Source of the DNA: Streptacidiphilus anmyonensis | GTDB taxonomy: Bacteria > Actinomycetota > Actinomycetes > Streptomycetales > Streptomycetaceae | DNA: 59,145 bases | Assembly (NCBI RefSeq): GCF_000787855.1 | Contig: NZ_BBPQ01000028.1 | Span: forward strand, 36,434 to 95,578 | Direction: 5' to 3' | Made by a program: the position numbers and the translations under genes | The notes under the pieces: generated by a model | Seen by the model: the letters and a program-made list of their open reading frames with translations, nothing else | What the model was told of the DNA's origin: nothing | The model's database searches: none | Shown: in pieces, positions 43,237 to 51,266 of the stretch | Position numbering within the stretch: the first letter of the stretch is position 1 | Layout of the letters: every line of letters begins with the position of its first letter

Positions 43237-44166
43237 TTGAGCCCCGCGGCGGGGCTGACGAGCGCCCGTCCGAAGGTCGCCGATCCGGTGACCGTCGCCG
43301 TCATCGGGACCGGGGCGATCGGCCGGGACCTGGTGAGCAAGATCGACCGGTCCCCGGCGCTGGACTGTCGGCTGGTGGCCGGGCGCAATCCGGCCTCCGC
43401 AGGCCTGCGGTACGCCGAGAGCCTCGGCTACGCCACCACCGCGGACGGAATCGAGGCCCTGCTGACGGCCCCGCGCCCCTTCGACGTCGTCTTCGACGCC
43501 ACCAGCGCCGCGTCCCACCGGGACCACTGGCCGCTGCTCGAACCGCTCGGGACGCTGGTGATCGACCTGACGCCCAGCAAGGTCGGACAGATGGTGGCGC
43601 CCACCGTGACCGGGGTGTCTCCGGCCACCGGACGCAACGTCAATCTGATCAGCTGCGGCGGTCAGGCGTCCGTCCCGGTCGTGCACGCACTCGCCGCCCA
43701 CTTCCCGGTGTCCTACTTCGAGGTCGTCTCGACGGTGGCCAGTGACGTCGCGGGCCGTGCGACCAGGCTGAACCTCGACGAGTACGTGGCGACCACCGCG
43801 AACGCCGTGACGACGTTCTCCGGCGTGACCGACGTCAAGGCGATCCTCAACATCAGCCCCGCCGTGCCTCCGGCGACCTTCCGCACCGCCGTCCACGCCC
43901 GGATGGCGGACGCCGACCCGGTGGCGGTGCGCGCGGTGGCCGAACGGGCCGCCGAGCAGGTGCGGTCGTTCGCTCCCGGGTACGAGGTCGTCGCCTGCAC
44001 CGCGACCGGCGACCTGGTGACCATCACCCTGGAGGTCATGGCGCACAGCGACGTCCTGCCGCCCTACGCCGGGAACCTCGACATCATCAACTCCGCCGCC
44101 GTCATGGTCGCCGAGCAGTACGCGACCCGACCGGACCGGGCACTGCGGGCGGGGGTGGCCTCGTGA
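43237..44166 (+). CDS. Acylating aldehyde dehydrogenase (MhpF/DmpF family; NikA-like)
   Basis: I chose TTG 43237 with AGAGG at 43226-43230, giving 309 residues, the usual length of the family. An NAD-binding GTGAIG motif lies near the N terminus and the catalytic Cys lies in [14 protein letters not shown]. The family interconverts acyl-CoA and aldehyde with NADH. In catabolism it works with 4-hydroxy-2-oxovalerate aldolase, whose gene follows with a 4-base overlap. In nikkomycin biosynthesis the same pair (NikA/NikB) runs as acyl-CoA reductase plus aldolase. No hydratase of the catabolic operon is present, which favours the biosynthetic role. Confidence 0.88.
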   Translation: MSPAAGLTSARPKVADPVTVAVIGTGAIGRDLVSKIDRSPALDCRLVAGRNPASAGLRYAESLGYATTADGIEALLTAPRPFDVVFDATSAASHRDHWPLLEPLGTLVIDLTPSKVGQMVAPTVTGVSPATGRNVNLISCGGQASVPVVHALAAHFPVSYFEVVSTVASDVAGRATRLNLDEYVATTANAVTTFSGVTDVKAILNISPAVPPATFRTAVHARMADADPVAVRAVAERAAEQVRSFAPGYEVVACTATGDLVTITLEVMAHSDVLPPYAGNLDIINSAAVMVAEQYATRPDRALRAGVAS

Positions 44167-45176
44167 GGCAGCTGGTGATCCACGACCCGACGCTGCGGGA
44201 CGGCCAGCACGCGGTCCGCCACCGCCTCGGGCTCGCCGAGCTGCGCCGCTACGCCGAGGCGGCGGACGCCGCACGGATCCCGGTGGTGGAGGTCGGCCAC
44301 GGCAACGGTCTGGGAGCCTCCTCGCTCCAGGTCGGGCAGGCGGCGGTGGGCGACGAGGAGATGCTCGCGACCGTCCGGGAGGCGCTGCGCCACAGCCGGA
44401 TGGGCGTGTTCATGCTGCCCGGCTGGGGCACCTCGGACGACCTGCGCCGGGCCATGGCCCACGGGGTCGACGTCTTCCGCGTCGGGGTGCACGCCACCGA
44501 GGCGTCGCTGGCCGAGCGCCACCTGGGCGTCCTGCGGGACGCCGGCGCCGAGGCCCACTGCGTCCTGATGATGAGTCATATGGCCGCCCCCGAGGAGCTG
44601 GCCGAGCAGGCCGTGCGGGCCGTCGGGTACGGGGCGCAGGCCGTGGGGATCATGGACTCCGCGGGCCACTTCCTGCCCGCGGACGTCACCGCACGCATCG
44701 GCGCGATCGTCGAGGCGGTCGACGCCGTCCCGGTGATCTTCCACGGGCACAACAACCTCGGGATGGCCGTGGCCAACTCGGTGGCCGCGGCCGACGCCGG
44801 CGCCCTGATCATCGACGGCTGCGCCCGCGGCTTCGGCGCCGGGGCGGGCAACACCCAGCTCGAGGTCCTGGTCCCGGTGCTGGAACGGAGCGGGTACGCC
44901 ACCGGCATCGACCTGTACGCGCTGCTCGACGCCGCCGACCTCGCCGAGCGCGAACTCATGCCCGCGCCGCCGGTGACCGCCTCGATGAGCATCGTCAGCG
45001 GCCTCGCGGGAGTGTTCTCCGGATTCAAGCACCGGGTCGTCGAACTCTCGGCGGCCGCCGGTGTGGACCCGCGCGACGTCTTCTTCGAGCTCGGGCGACG
45101 GCAGGCCATCGCCGGCCAGGAGGACCTGATCGTGGACGTGGTGGCGGAGCTGAGCAGCCGCAGGACCGACGGCTGA
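44163..45176 (+). CDS. 4-hydroxy-2-oxovalerate-type aldolase (MhpE/DmpG; NikB-like)
   Basis: 337 residues from GTG 44163. A TIM-barrel aldolase with [13 protein letters not shown] (metal Asp and catalytic His), VGHGNGLG and the metal His pair in [13 protein letters not shown], then a C-terminal helical domain that in DmpG contacts the dehydrogenase. The usual RDGMHA is RDGQHA here. It would cleave or, in the biosynthetic direction, form a 4-hydroxy-2-keto acid from pyruvate (or 2-oxobutyrate) and the aldehyde handed over by the preceding enzyme. Transamination would then give a gamma-hydroxy amino acid. Confidence 0.88.
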   Translation: MRQLVIHDPTLRDGQHAVRHRLGLAELRRYAEAADAARIPVVEVGHGNGLGASSLQVGQAAVGDEEMLATVREALRHSRMGVFMLPGWGTSDDLRRAMAHGVDVFRVGVHATEASLAERHLGVLRDAGAEAHCVLMMSHMAAPEELAEQAVRAVGYGAQAVGIMDSAGHFLPADVTARIGAIVEAVDAVPVIFHGHNNLGMAVANSVAAADAGALIIDGCARGFGAGAGNTQLEVLVPVLERSGYATGIDLYALLDAADLAERELMPAPPVTASMSIVSGLAGVFSGFKHRVVELSAAAGVDPRDVFFELGRRQAIAGQEDLIVDVVAELSSRRTDG

Positions 45177-45217
45177 CGACGGTATGTGACCCGGCTTCAG
45201 AGAAGAGGACAGACGAC

Positions 45218-46084
45218 ATGGCAGTATCGGAAGCCCTGCCCGAGTCGAACGGGACAGCGGGCGTCGAAGTAGCCCGCATGTCGTTCGAGGAATTCATGGC
45301 CGTCGGTCCGCAGGGGCTGTACGCGGCCGACCAGCCCGTGGTGATCAAGCTGCCGAGCAGCGTGCAGGGGCTCGGCCGGGACGAAGTAGCGGCGCGCCTG
45401 GCCGAGTTGACCGTCACCCTGTTCACCGAGCCCGGCGACAAGAACCACCCGGGACGCTGGGAGACACGGGACATCAAGCTCCGCGAGTTCTTCGCCGACG
45501 AGCGCCACCTCACCAGCACGGACACCTGGCACCGGGTGGTGTCCAACATCCGCAGCAGCCCGGCCGACGTCAACGCCGTCATCGGCTTCGACGCCGAGAA
45601 GCTCTTCGGCTACGGCAACGCCCTGTACGCCGCCAACCTGTGGATCAGCCACCGGGGCGTCTTCACCAAGAGCCACTTCGACGAGTTCGAGAACTTCAAC
45701 GTCGCCCTCGAGGGCCGCAAGCGGTTCATCATCGCCCCGCCGGGCGTGCGGGACTACTACCCGCGGTCGGTGCTGCGGGGCTTCGGCGACAAGTCGCAGG
45801 TGGTCGACCTCGGCGACGTGGACCTCAGGCGCTACCCGAGGCTGGCGGCCCGGCTCGCGCAGCGCCGGGACTTCGTCCTCGAACCCGGCCACATGCTGTA
45901 CCTGCCGCTCGGCTGGTGGCACCAGGCCGAGTCGCTGGACGACATGAACATCAACGTCAACTTCTGGCTCAAGTCCAAGAAGATCCTCCGCAGGCCGCAC
46001 GTGCTCGGCGTCGCGCTGTACACGTTCGCCTACCGGAGGCTCAAGGGTGTCTACAGCTACCAGCCCACCGAGGTGAACTCCTGA
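45218..46084 (+). CDS. JmjC/cupin-8-type Fe(II)/2-oxoglutarate oxygenase
   Basis: 288 residues. Iron ligands are visible as His153-x-Asp155 (KSHFDEFENF) and the distal His235 (LPLGWWHQ); the segment RFIIAPPGVRDYYP lies between them, as in cupin-8/JmjC hydroxylases. These enzymes hydroxylate amino acid or peptide carbons using 2-oxoglutarate and oxygen. AAGAGG at 45203-45208. It overlaps the next gene by one base. A role in hydroxylating an amino acid precursor or the peptide is likely; the target is unknown. Confidence 0.87.
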   Translation: MAVSEALPESNGTAGVEVARMSFEEFMAVGPQGLYAADQPVVIKLPSSVQGLGRDEVAARLAELTVTLFTEPGDKNHPGRWETRDIKLREFFADERHLTSTDTWHRVVSNIRSSPADVNAVIGFDAEKLFGYGNALYAANLWISHRGVFTKSHFDEFENFNVALEGRKRFIIAPPGVRDYYPRSVLRGFGDKSQVVDLGDVDLRRYPRLAARLAQRRDFVLEPGHMLYLPLGWWHQAESLDDMNINVNFWLKSKKILRRPHVLGVALYTFAYRRLKGVYSYQPTEVNS

Positions 46085-47349
46085 TGAGCGAGCGCAAGAC
46101 CATCACTCCCACGCACCGGTACCGCAACAACGACAAGCTCGTCGGGATCGGCAACGCCTTCTGGGACACGTCCTACGACAACGGGGTCGCCGGAGTCGTC
46201 GGCGACCTCAAGGACGGCGTGTTCCGGATGGCCGACGGGCACGAGTTCGTCAACTTCACGGTCTGCTCCTACCTGGACCTGGACACCCACCCCAAGGTCA
46301 TCGACGGTGCGGTCGAGTCGCTGCGCCGCTTCGGCATGCTGGACCACTGCATCCCGCGCACCCGCGTCCAGACGCCGGTCGTGCTGGAGCTGGAGGAGTC
46401 GCTCGGCGAGCTGTTCGGCGCCATGGTCATCAACGCGGTCTCCACCGCGGCGGCCTCCACCGGCCTGCTGCCGCTGATCGCGTCGGGGCACCTCGGCAAC
46501 GGCACCCGGCCGCTGATGGTCTTCGACAAGAACGCCCACGTCTCCATGGGCAACGCCAAGCCGAACTGCGCGGACGAGACCGAGGTGGTGACCAGCCGTC
46601 ACCACGACCTCGAATTCCTCGAGGACATGTGCCGCACCTACGAGCGCGTCTGCTACGTGGTCGACGGCTCCGACAGCCTCGGTGGGTACGCGCCCGTGGT
46701 CGAGCTGGCCGAACTCCAGGAGAAGTACAACCTCCTGGTCTTCTACGACGACTCCCACTCGCTGTCCGCCTACGGCGAGCGCGGCATCGGCTACGTGCGC
46801 ACGCACTCGCCGGTGCTGGACGAGCGGACCATCACCGTGGCGACCCTGACCAAGGGGTTCGGGGCCGGCGGCACGGCGATCCTGCTCGACGGCTACTCCC
46901 AGGAGACCCGTCGGCTCATCGAGCGCTTCGCCGGCCCCCTCGGGTACTCGCAGAAGATGAACGCTGCCGCGGTCGGTGCGGCGATGGCCTCGGCCGAGAT
47001 CCACCGCACCGAGGAACTGACCCAGCTCCAGGGGCGCCTGCGGGCCAACATCGCGCTGTTCGACTCGCTCGTCGCGACCGAGCAGGCCGAGAGCACGTTC
47101 CCGATCCGCGTCGTGCCGATGACCGACGAGACGGTCGTCGAGGCCGCCAAGCAGGTCTTCGCGGCTGGGTTCTACACCTCGCCGGTCTTCTTCCCGATCG
47201 TCGCGCGCGGCACCGCGGGGCTCCGCGTGATGCTGCGGGCCGGCCAGACCGAGGACCAGATCAGGCGCCTCGCCGCCGCACTGGTCAAGGCCGGCGCGCG
47301 TCCGGGGGCCGCCGCGCAGGCAGCGCCGGCCGGGTCGGTGGCCGAGTGA
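46084..47349 (+). CDS. Alpha-oxoamine synthase (AONS/KBL family), PLP-dependent
   Basis: 421 residues from ATG 46084. Fold type I PLP enzyme with FYDDSHSLSAYGERGIG (cofactor-ring His and Asp) and the PLP lysine Lys257 in TLTKGFGAGG. The family condenses an acyl-CoA with an amino acid, losing CO2, to give an alpha-amino ketone (8-amino-7-oxononanoate synthase, 2-amino-3-ketobutyrate ligase). Beside CitE-type and MaoC-type genes it recalls KtmB of ketomemicin biosynthesis, which makes a carbonyl-linked pseudodipeptide. The stop overlaps the next start (GTGA). Confidence 0.9.
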   Translation: MSERKTITPTHRYRNNDKLVGIGNAFWDTSYDNGVAGVVGDLKDGVFRMADGHEFVNFTVCSYLDLDTHPKVIDGAVESLRRFGMLDHCIPRTRVQTPVVLELEESLGELFGAMVINAVSTAAASTGLLPLIASGHLGNGTRPLMVFDKNAHVSMGNAKPNCADETEVVTSRHHDLEFLEDMCRTYERVCYVVDGSDSLGGYAPVVELAELQEKYNLLVFYDDSHSLSAYGERGIGYVRTHSPVLDERTITVATLTKGFGAGGTAILLDGYSQETRRLIERFAGPLGYSQKMNAAAVGAAMASAEIHRTEELTQLQGRLRANIALFDSLVATEQAESTFPIRVVPMTDETVVEAAKQVFAAGFYTSPVFFPIVARGTAGLRVMLRAGQTEDQIRRLAAALVKAGARPGAAAQAAPAGSVAE

Positions 47350-48296
47350 CCGGTGTGGCCCGGGCCGTACCGCGCAGCATCCTGTACACCCCGGCCCTGT
47401 CGCTGGAACGGGTGGTGAAGTCCTGGTCGTACGACGCGGACGTCCACCTGATCGACCTCGAGGACTCCGTGCCGCCGGCCGACAAGCCGGCCGCCCGCAC
47501 GGTCTGCCGGGCCGCGCTGGAGAAGGCGCCGCGCCCGGCGAACGTCGCCGTGCGCATGAACGAACTCGGCAGCCTCGCCGCCGTGCAGGACGTGCTGATG
47601 CTGGCCGACAGCCCGGTCAGGCCCGGCATCGTCCTGATGACGATGGTGACCTCGGCGGACGAGGTCGAGCTGCTGCGCCGGATGCTGGCGTCGGCGGGCG
47701 CGCGTCCGGAGGTGTACGTGACCGTGGAGACCGTCGAGGCGGTCGACCGCATCGACGAGGTCGCGCGCTGTGCCGACGGCCTGGTGTTCGGCTCCGCCGA
47801 TCTGGCCGCCACACTGGGGGTCGACATCACCTGGGAGGCCATGCAGGCCGCCCGCCAGGCGATGGCGATGGCCTGCGCCCGGTTCGGCACGGCGTGCATC
47901 GACACGGCCAACTACCGGCTCGCCGAACCCGACGTCCTCGCCGAGGAGACCAACCGGGTGCGGGCGCTGGGCTTCCACGGCAAGGCGACGGTGCACCCGC
48001 GCGAACTCGAGGTCATCAACCGCCTCCTGCGGCCCCGGTCCGACGAACTGGCGCTGGCGCGCCGGGTGGCGGAGGCCGTGGCCGCGGCCAACGGCGGGAT
48101 CGCCGTCCTGGACGGCAACATGGTCGGCCCGCCGTTCGCCCGCCTGGCACGCGACACGGTCGCCCGCGAGGACGCCTGGACGAGCCGCTTCGGCCGGGAG
48201 GACGGCACCGACGCCGACGCCGCCGACACTGACGCCGGAGACGGTGCGGAAGTCGCGGGAGGCACCGCCGACGGCGGCGAAGGCGGCACGTCATGA
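47346..48296 (+). CDS. HpcH/HpaI-CitE family CoA-ester lyase/aldolase
   Basis: 316 residues from GTG 47346. Family marks are SILYTPALSLERV, HLIDLEDSVPPADK, VTVETVEAV, the Mg-site FGSADLAATLG and FHGKATVHPRELEVIN. Members such as malyl-CoA and citramalyl-CoA lyase join or cleave a 2-oxo acid and an acyl-CoA. The C terminus is an acidic Asp/Ala/Gly-rich tail of about 30 residues not needed for the fold. In this operon it could condense a 2-oxo acid with an acyl-CoA, for dehydration by the MaoC protein at 50711. Confidence 0.88.
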   Translation: MTGVARAVPRSILYTPALSLERVVKSWSYDADVHLIDLEDSVPPADKPAARTVCRAALEKAPRPANVAVRMNELGSLAAVQDVLMLADSPVRPGIVLMTMVTSADEVELLRRMLASAGARPEVYVTVETVEAVDRIDEVARCADGLVFGSADLAATLGVDITWEAMQAARQAMAMACARFGTACIDTANYRLAEPDVLAEETNRVRALGFHGKATVHPRELEVINRLLRPRSDELALARRVAEAVAAANGGIAVLDGNMVGPPFARLARDTVAREDAWTSRFGREDGTDADAADTDAGDGAEVAGGTADGGEGGTS

Positions 48297-49339
48297 CCGC
48301 CGCACCGGTGATGGTCGGCGCGGCCGACATGTCCGGGGTCCTGCCGATGAGGCGCGTGATCGACGTGCTCGGCGACATGTTCACGGACCTCGCCGCCGGC
48401 CTGACCAACTCCCCGGCCCGCACCGTCGTCGAGCACGGTGACCGGCGCGTCCTGCTGGCCAGCCCCGCCGTCTGGGAGCAGCGCGGGGTGGGCAGCGTCA
48501 AGGTCACCACGCTCACCCCGGACAACCCCGCGCGCGGGCTGCCCCTGATCCACGGGATCGTCGCGCTCACCGACCTGGAGACCGGGCGGATCACCGCCCT
48601 GCTGGACGGCGCCGAGCTCACCGCTGTCCGCACCGGCGCGGTCGCCGCCCTGGCGACCCGCTGGTGCACGGCCGACGACGCCGACGACCTGACCGTGATC
48701 GGCGCGGGCGTGCAGGCGCGCGCCCTGATCAGGGCGGTCTCGGCGGTACGCCCGATCCGCTCCGTCCGGATCCACTCGCGCACGCGCGCCGGCGCCGAGC
48801 GGCTCGCGGACTGGATCCGGGACACCGCCCCGCGTCCCGTCCGCGCCACGGTCTGCGACACCGCGCGCGAGGCCGTCACCGACGCGATGATCATCTGTAC
48901 CGCCACCTCCACCGATGACGCCACGCCCGTGGTGGAGCGGGACTGGGTGGCCGCCGGGGCGCATGTGAACGTGATCGGCGGCACCCACTCCGACGCGGTC
49001 GAGCTCGACCCGGCCCTCCTGGCCGACGCCGTGACCGTCGTCGAGGAACGCGCCGCGGCCCTGGACGGCGCGGGGGAGATCCGCGCGGCCCTGGCCGGCG
49101 GCCTGATCAAGGCCGAGGACCTGTACGAGCTGGGCAGGCTGGTGAGCGGCGAGGTCGCCGTCGCCGGCCGGACCTCGGTCCTGCGGACGGTCGGCATGGC
49201 CATCGAGGACACCGCCGCCGCGGTGGCGCTGTTCGAGCAGTGCGGCGCGGCCGGGCCGGGACCGGTCGAGCCGTCCGCCGTTCCGACGACATCCGCCGTT
49301 CCACCGACAAGCAAGGGAGTGCCGGATGGACACGCTTGA
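48293..49339 (+). CDS. Ornithine cyclodeaminase/SbnB-like NAD-dependent dehydrogenase
   Basis: 348 residues from ATG 48293 (ATGA overlap). It has the mu-crystallin/ornithine cyclodeaminase fold: SVKVTTLTPDNP and GAELTAVRTGAVAALAT for substrate binding, then the NAD-binding VIGAGVQARALIRAV. SbnB belongs here and oxidises N-(2-amino-2-carboxyethyl)-glutamate to 2,3-diaminopropionate and 2-oxoglutarate. With the SbnA-like enzyme at 16708, an SbnA/SbnB pair is likely, although amino acid dehydrogenases of the same family cannot be ruled out. The C-terminal 25 residues are Pro/Ser-rich and overlap the next gene by 14 bases. Confidence 0.86.
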   Translation: MTAAPVMVGAADMSGVLPMRRVIDVLGDMFTDLAAGLTNSPARTVVEHGDRRVLLASPAVWEQRGVGSVKVTTLTPDNPARGLPLIHGIVALTDLETGRITALLDGAELTAVRTGAVAALATRWCTADDADDLTVIGAGVQARALIRAVSAVRPIRSVRIHSRTRAGAERLADWIRDTAPRPVRATVCDTAREAVTDAMIICTATSTDDATPVVERDWVAAGAHVNVIGGTHSDAVELDPALLADAVTVVEERAAALDGAGEIRAALAGGLIKAEDLYELGRLVSGEVAVAGRTSVLRTVGMAIEDTAAAVALFEQCGAAGPGPVEPSAVPTTSAVPPTSKGVPDGHA

Positions 49340-50714
49340 GCACCTCGGTGCGGGAACCGGGCACCCGTGGTTCGGGGAGCACCGGATCCGGCCCGCCGCG
49401 TCCGCGGACACCATCCGGCAGATGCTGCGGCACGAGCTGCGGGACACCGGCTGGCCGTACCAGCCGGTCCTTCCGGCGGCGCCGATGGCGATCCCGCGCG
49501 CGACCTACGCCGAGATCTTCCGCGTGAGCGTCGCGCTGATCGAGCTGCTGCGCCGCACCGCCCTGGAGACCGGGCGCACCACCGCCGACCGGCTGGCCGC
49601 CTACGGCATGCCCGCCGAGGAGGACCGGCTGTGGATGGACGACACGTTCATCGAGGAGCAGTACGCCGACAGCGTGGTCCGTCCGGACCTGGTGATCGGC
49701 CCGGACGGGCCGCAGTTCCTGGAGTTCAACGTCAGCGGCGCGCTCGGCGGCGTGGTGGAGACGCAGAGCCGGCTGGCGGTGTGGAACAGGCTCCACGCCG
49801 ACGAGGAGGGCCGCACCCCGTACCGGTCGCCGAGCCCGCTCGCCGTCCGCGCCGAGATGTTCCGCTCGCTGAGCGCGGAGCTGGCGCTGGCGCCGCGGGT
49901 GGCCGTCGTCGGCAGCTCCCGGGTGATCGGCGTGCAGCCGCGGTACTTCGAGATGGAGGCCGACTACTACAACGCCCACGGCCTGACCGCCCGCTTCTTC
50001 GAGCCGGAGGAACTGCACCAGGCGTGGGACTGCCCGCCGCACCTGCGCTACCCGGTCGGGCTGCGCAACTTCACCATTCCGGACTGGCTGGAGGTGGGTC
50101 TCGACACGACGCCCGTCCAGCACGCCCTGGACCACGGCTGCGTCCTGGTGGGCACGCAGACCTCGACCTTCATGCACAGCAAGCTCACCATGGGCCTGCT
50201 GTCGGAGGGGCGGCCGTGGATGACGGAGGGCGAGCGCAGGCTCGTCGAGCGGTACCTGCCGTGGACGCGGATCCTGTCGGAGCGCAAGACCGACCGTCGG
50301 GGTGAGCAGGTCGACCTGGTCCCGTTCGTGCTGGCGAACCGGGAGCTGCTGGTGCTCAAGGCGGGCCTGGGGGAGTGCGGGAAGCAGGTCGTCCTCGGCC
50401 GCGAGGTCGACCAGGCCGCCTGGGAGTCCGCCGTCGGCGAGGCCGTCGGCGCCGACGTGCGTGACGGAGTCCGTGACGGCTTCGGCAGCAGCATCGTGCA
50501 GGAGTTCGTGCAGCCGCAGACCTGCCGGGTCGCGCTGATCGCCGACGGCTCCGACGAACCCCACGACGTCGATGTCGCCCCGGTGCTGGGACCGCTGGTG
50601 TTCGGCCGACGTCCGGCCGGGTTGTTCTGCCGCTTCTTCGGCGACGGGACGGCCGGGATCGTCAGCGTCCGCGGACGGACGAGCAGCTCCGACAACGTGA
50701 TGGTGGCGATATGA
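49326..50714 (+). CDS. Circularly permuted ATP-grasp-like ligase (third of three)
   Basis: 462 residues from ATG 49326 with AAGGGAG upstream. It shares with the copies at 20052 and 39837 the early QFLEFNVSGALGGVVET segment (about 138) and the late LLVLKAGLGECGKQVV and SIVQEFVQPQTCRV strands. In the nucleotide-binding strand KA replaces the usual KP. It is the most divergent of the three and keeps the FGDGTAGIVSVRG end. It sits between the SbnB-like and MaoC genes, with a 4-base overlap to MaoC, so it is part of the second operon. Confidence 0.75.
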   Translation: MDTLEHLGAGTGHPWFGEHRIRPAASADTIRQMLRHELRDTGWPYQPVLPAAPMAIPRATYAEIFRVSVALIELLRRTALETGRTTADRLAAYGMPAEEDRLWMDDTFIEEQYADSVVRPDLVIGPDGPQFLEFNVSGALGGVVETQSRLAVWNRLHADEEGRTPYRSPSPLAVRAEMFRSLSAELALAPRVAVVGSSRVIGVQPRYFEMEADYYNAHGLTARFFEPEELHQAWDCPPHLRYPVGLRNFTIPDWLEVGLDTTPVQHALDHGCVLVGTQTSTFMHSKLTMGLLSEGRPWMTEGERRLVERYLPWTRILSERKTDRRGEQVDLVPFVLANRELLVLKAGLGECGKQVVLGREVDQAAWESAVGEAVGADVRDGVRDGFGSSIVQEFVQPQTCRVALIADGSDEPHDVDVAPVLGPLVFGRRPAGLFCRFFGDGTAGIVSVRGRTSSSDNVMVAI

Positions 50715-51217
50715 CCCTGCGTCATGTCGGCGACAACGAGTACGTCGAGGAACACGGCGGGGACTACGAGGACTTCGAGCCGGGCATGGTGATCCGGCAC
50801 TGGCCGGGCCGCACCCTCTCCGAGGCCGACAACACCTGGCTCACCCTGCTGACGATGAACCAGCACCCCCTCCACTTCGACCAGCACTACGGTGCCGGCG
50901 CGGAGTACGGCAAGGTGCTGGTGAACAGCGGCATCACGCTGTGCCTGATCGGCGGGATGACCGTGCAGGCGCTGTCCGCGCGGGCGGTGGCCAATCTGGG
51001 GTGGGACAGGGTCCGGCTGAAGGAGCCCGTCTTCGTCGGCGACACCCTCTACGCGACGAGCCGGATCCTCGGCAAGCGGCTGTCCCGGTCCCGACCCGGG
51101 CAGGGGATCATCACGGTGGAGACGACGGGCACGAAGTCCACGGGTGAGGACGTCATCGTCTTCGAGCGGTCGTTCCTGGTGCGCTGTCGCAACCAAGCCA
51201 CCGCAGAGCAGTCCTGA
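50711..51217 (+). CDS. MaoC-type (R)-hydratase/dehydratase, hot-dog fold
   Basis: 168 residues. Hot-dog fold hydratase with the catalytic region NQHPLHFDQHYG and LVNSGITLCLIGGM. MaoC proteins add or remove water across an enoyl-CoA; relatives such as mesaconyl-CoA hydratase work on products of CitE-type lyases. That link fits the CitE-like gene in the same operon: aldol addition, then dehydration, giving an unsaturated acyl-CoA for the alpha-oxoamine synthase. No enoyl reductase was found nearby. Confidence 0.9.
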   Translation: MTLRHVGDNEYVEEHGGDYEDFEPGMVIRHWPGRTLSEADNTWLTLLTMNQHPLHFDQHYGAGAEYGKVLVNSGITLCLIGGMTVQALSARAVANLGWDRVRLKEPVFVGDTLYATSRILGKRLSRSRPGQGIITVETTGTKSTGEDVIVFERSFLVRCRNQATAEQS

Positions 51218-51266
51218 CCTGTTATCAGGCTCCCGTACGCCAGTACAATATGACAGGATATTCTTC

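Noticed and set aside
35870-45176. Nikkomycin or polyoxin-type peptidyl nucleoside cluster
   Set aside because: Although two nik-like pairs occur, there is no UMP enolpyruvyl transferase, radical SAM nucleoside enzyme, glutamate mutase or lysine 2-aminotransferase.
43237-45176. Catabolic meta-cleavage (mhp/dmp) operon
   Set aside because: The 2-hydroxypentadienoate hydratase and ring-cleavage genes are absent, and the genes are embedded in biosynthetic context.
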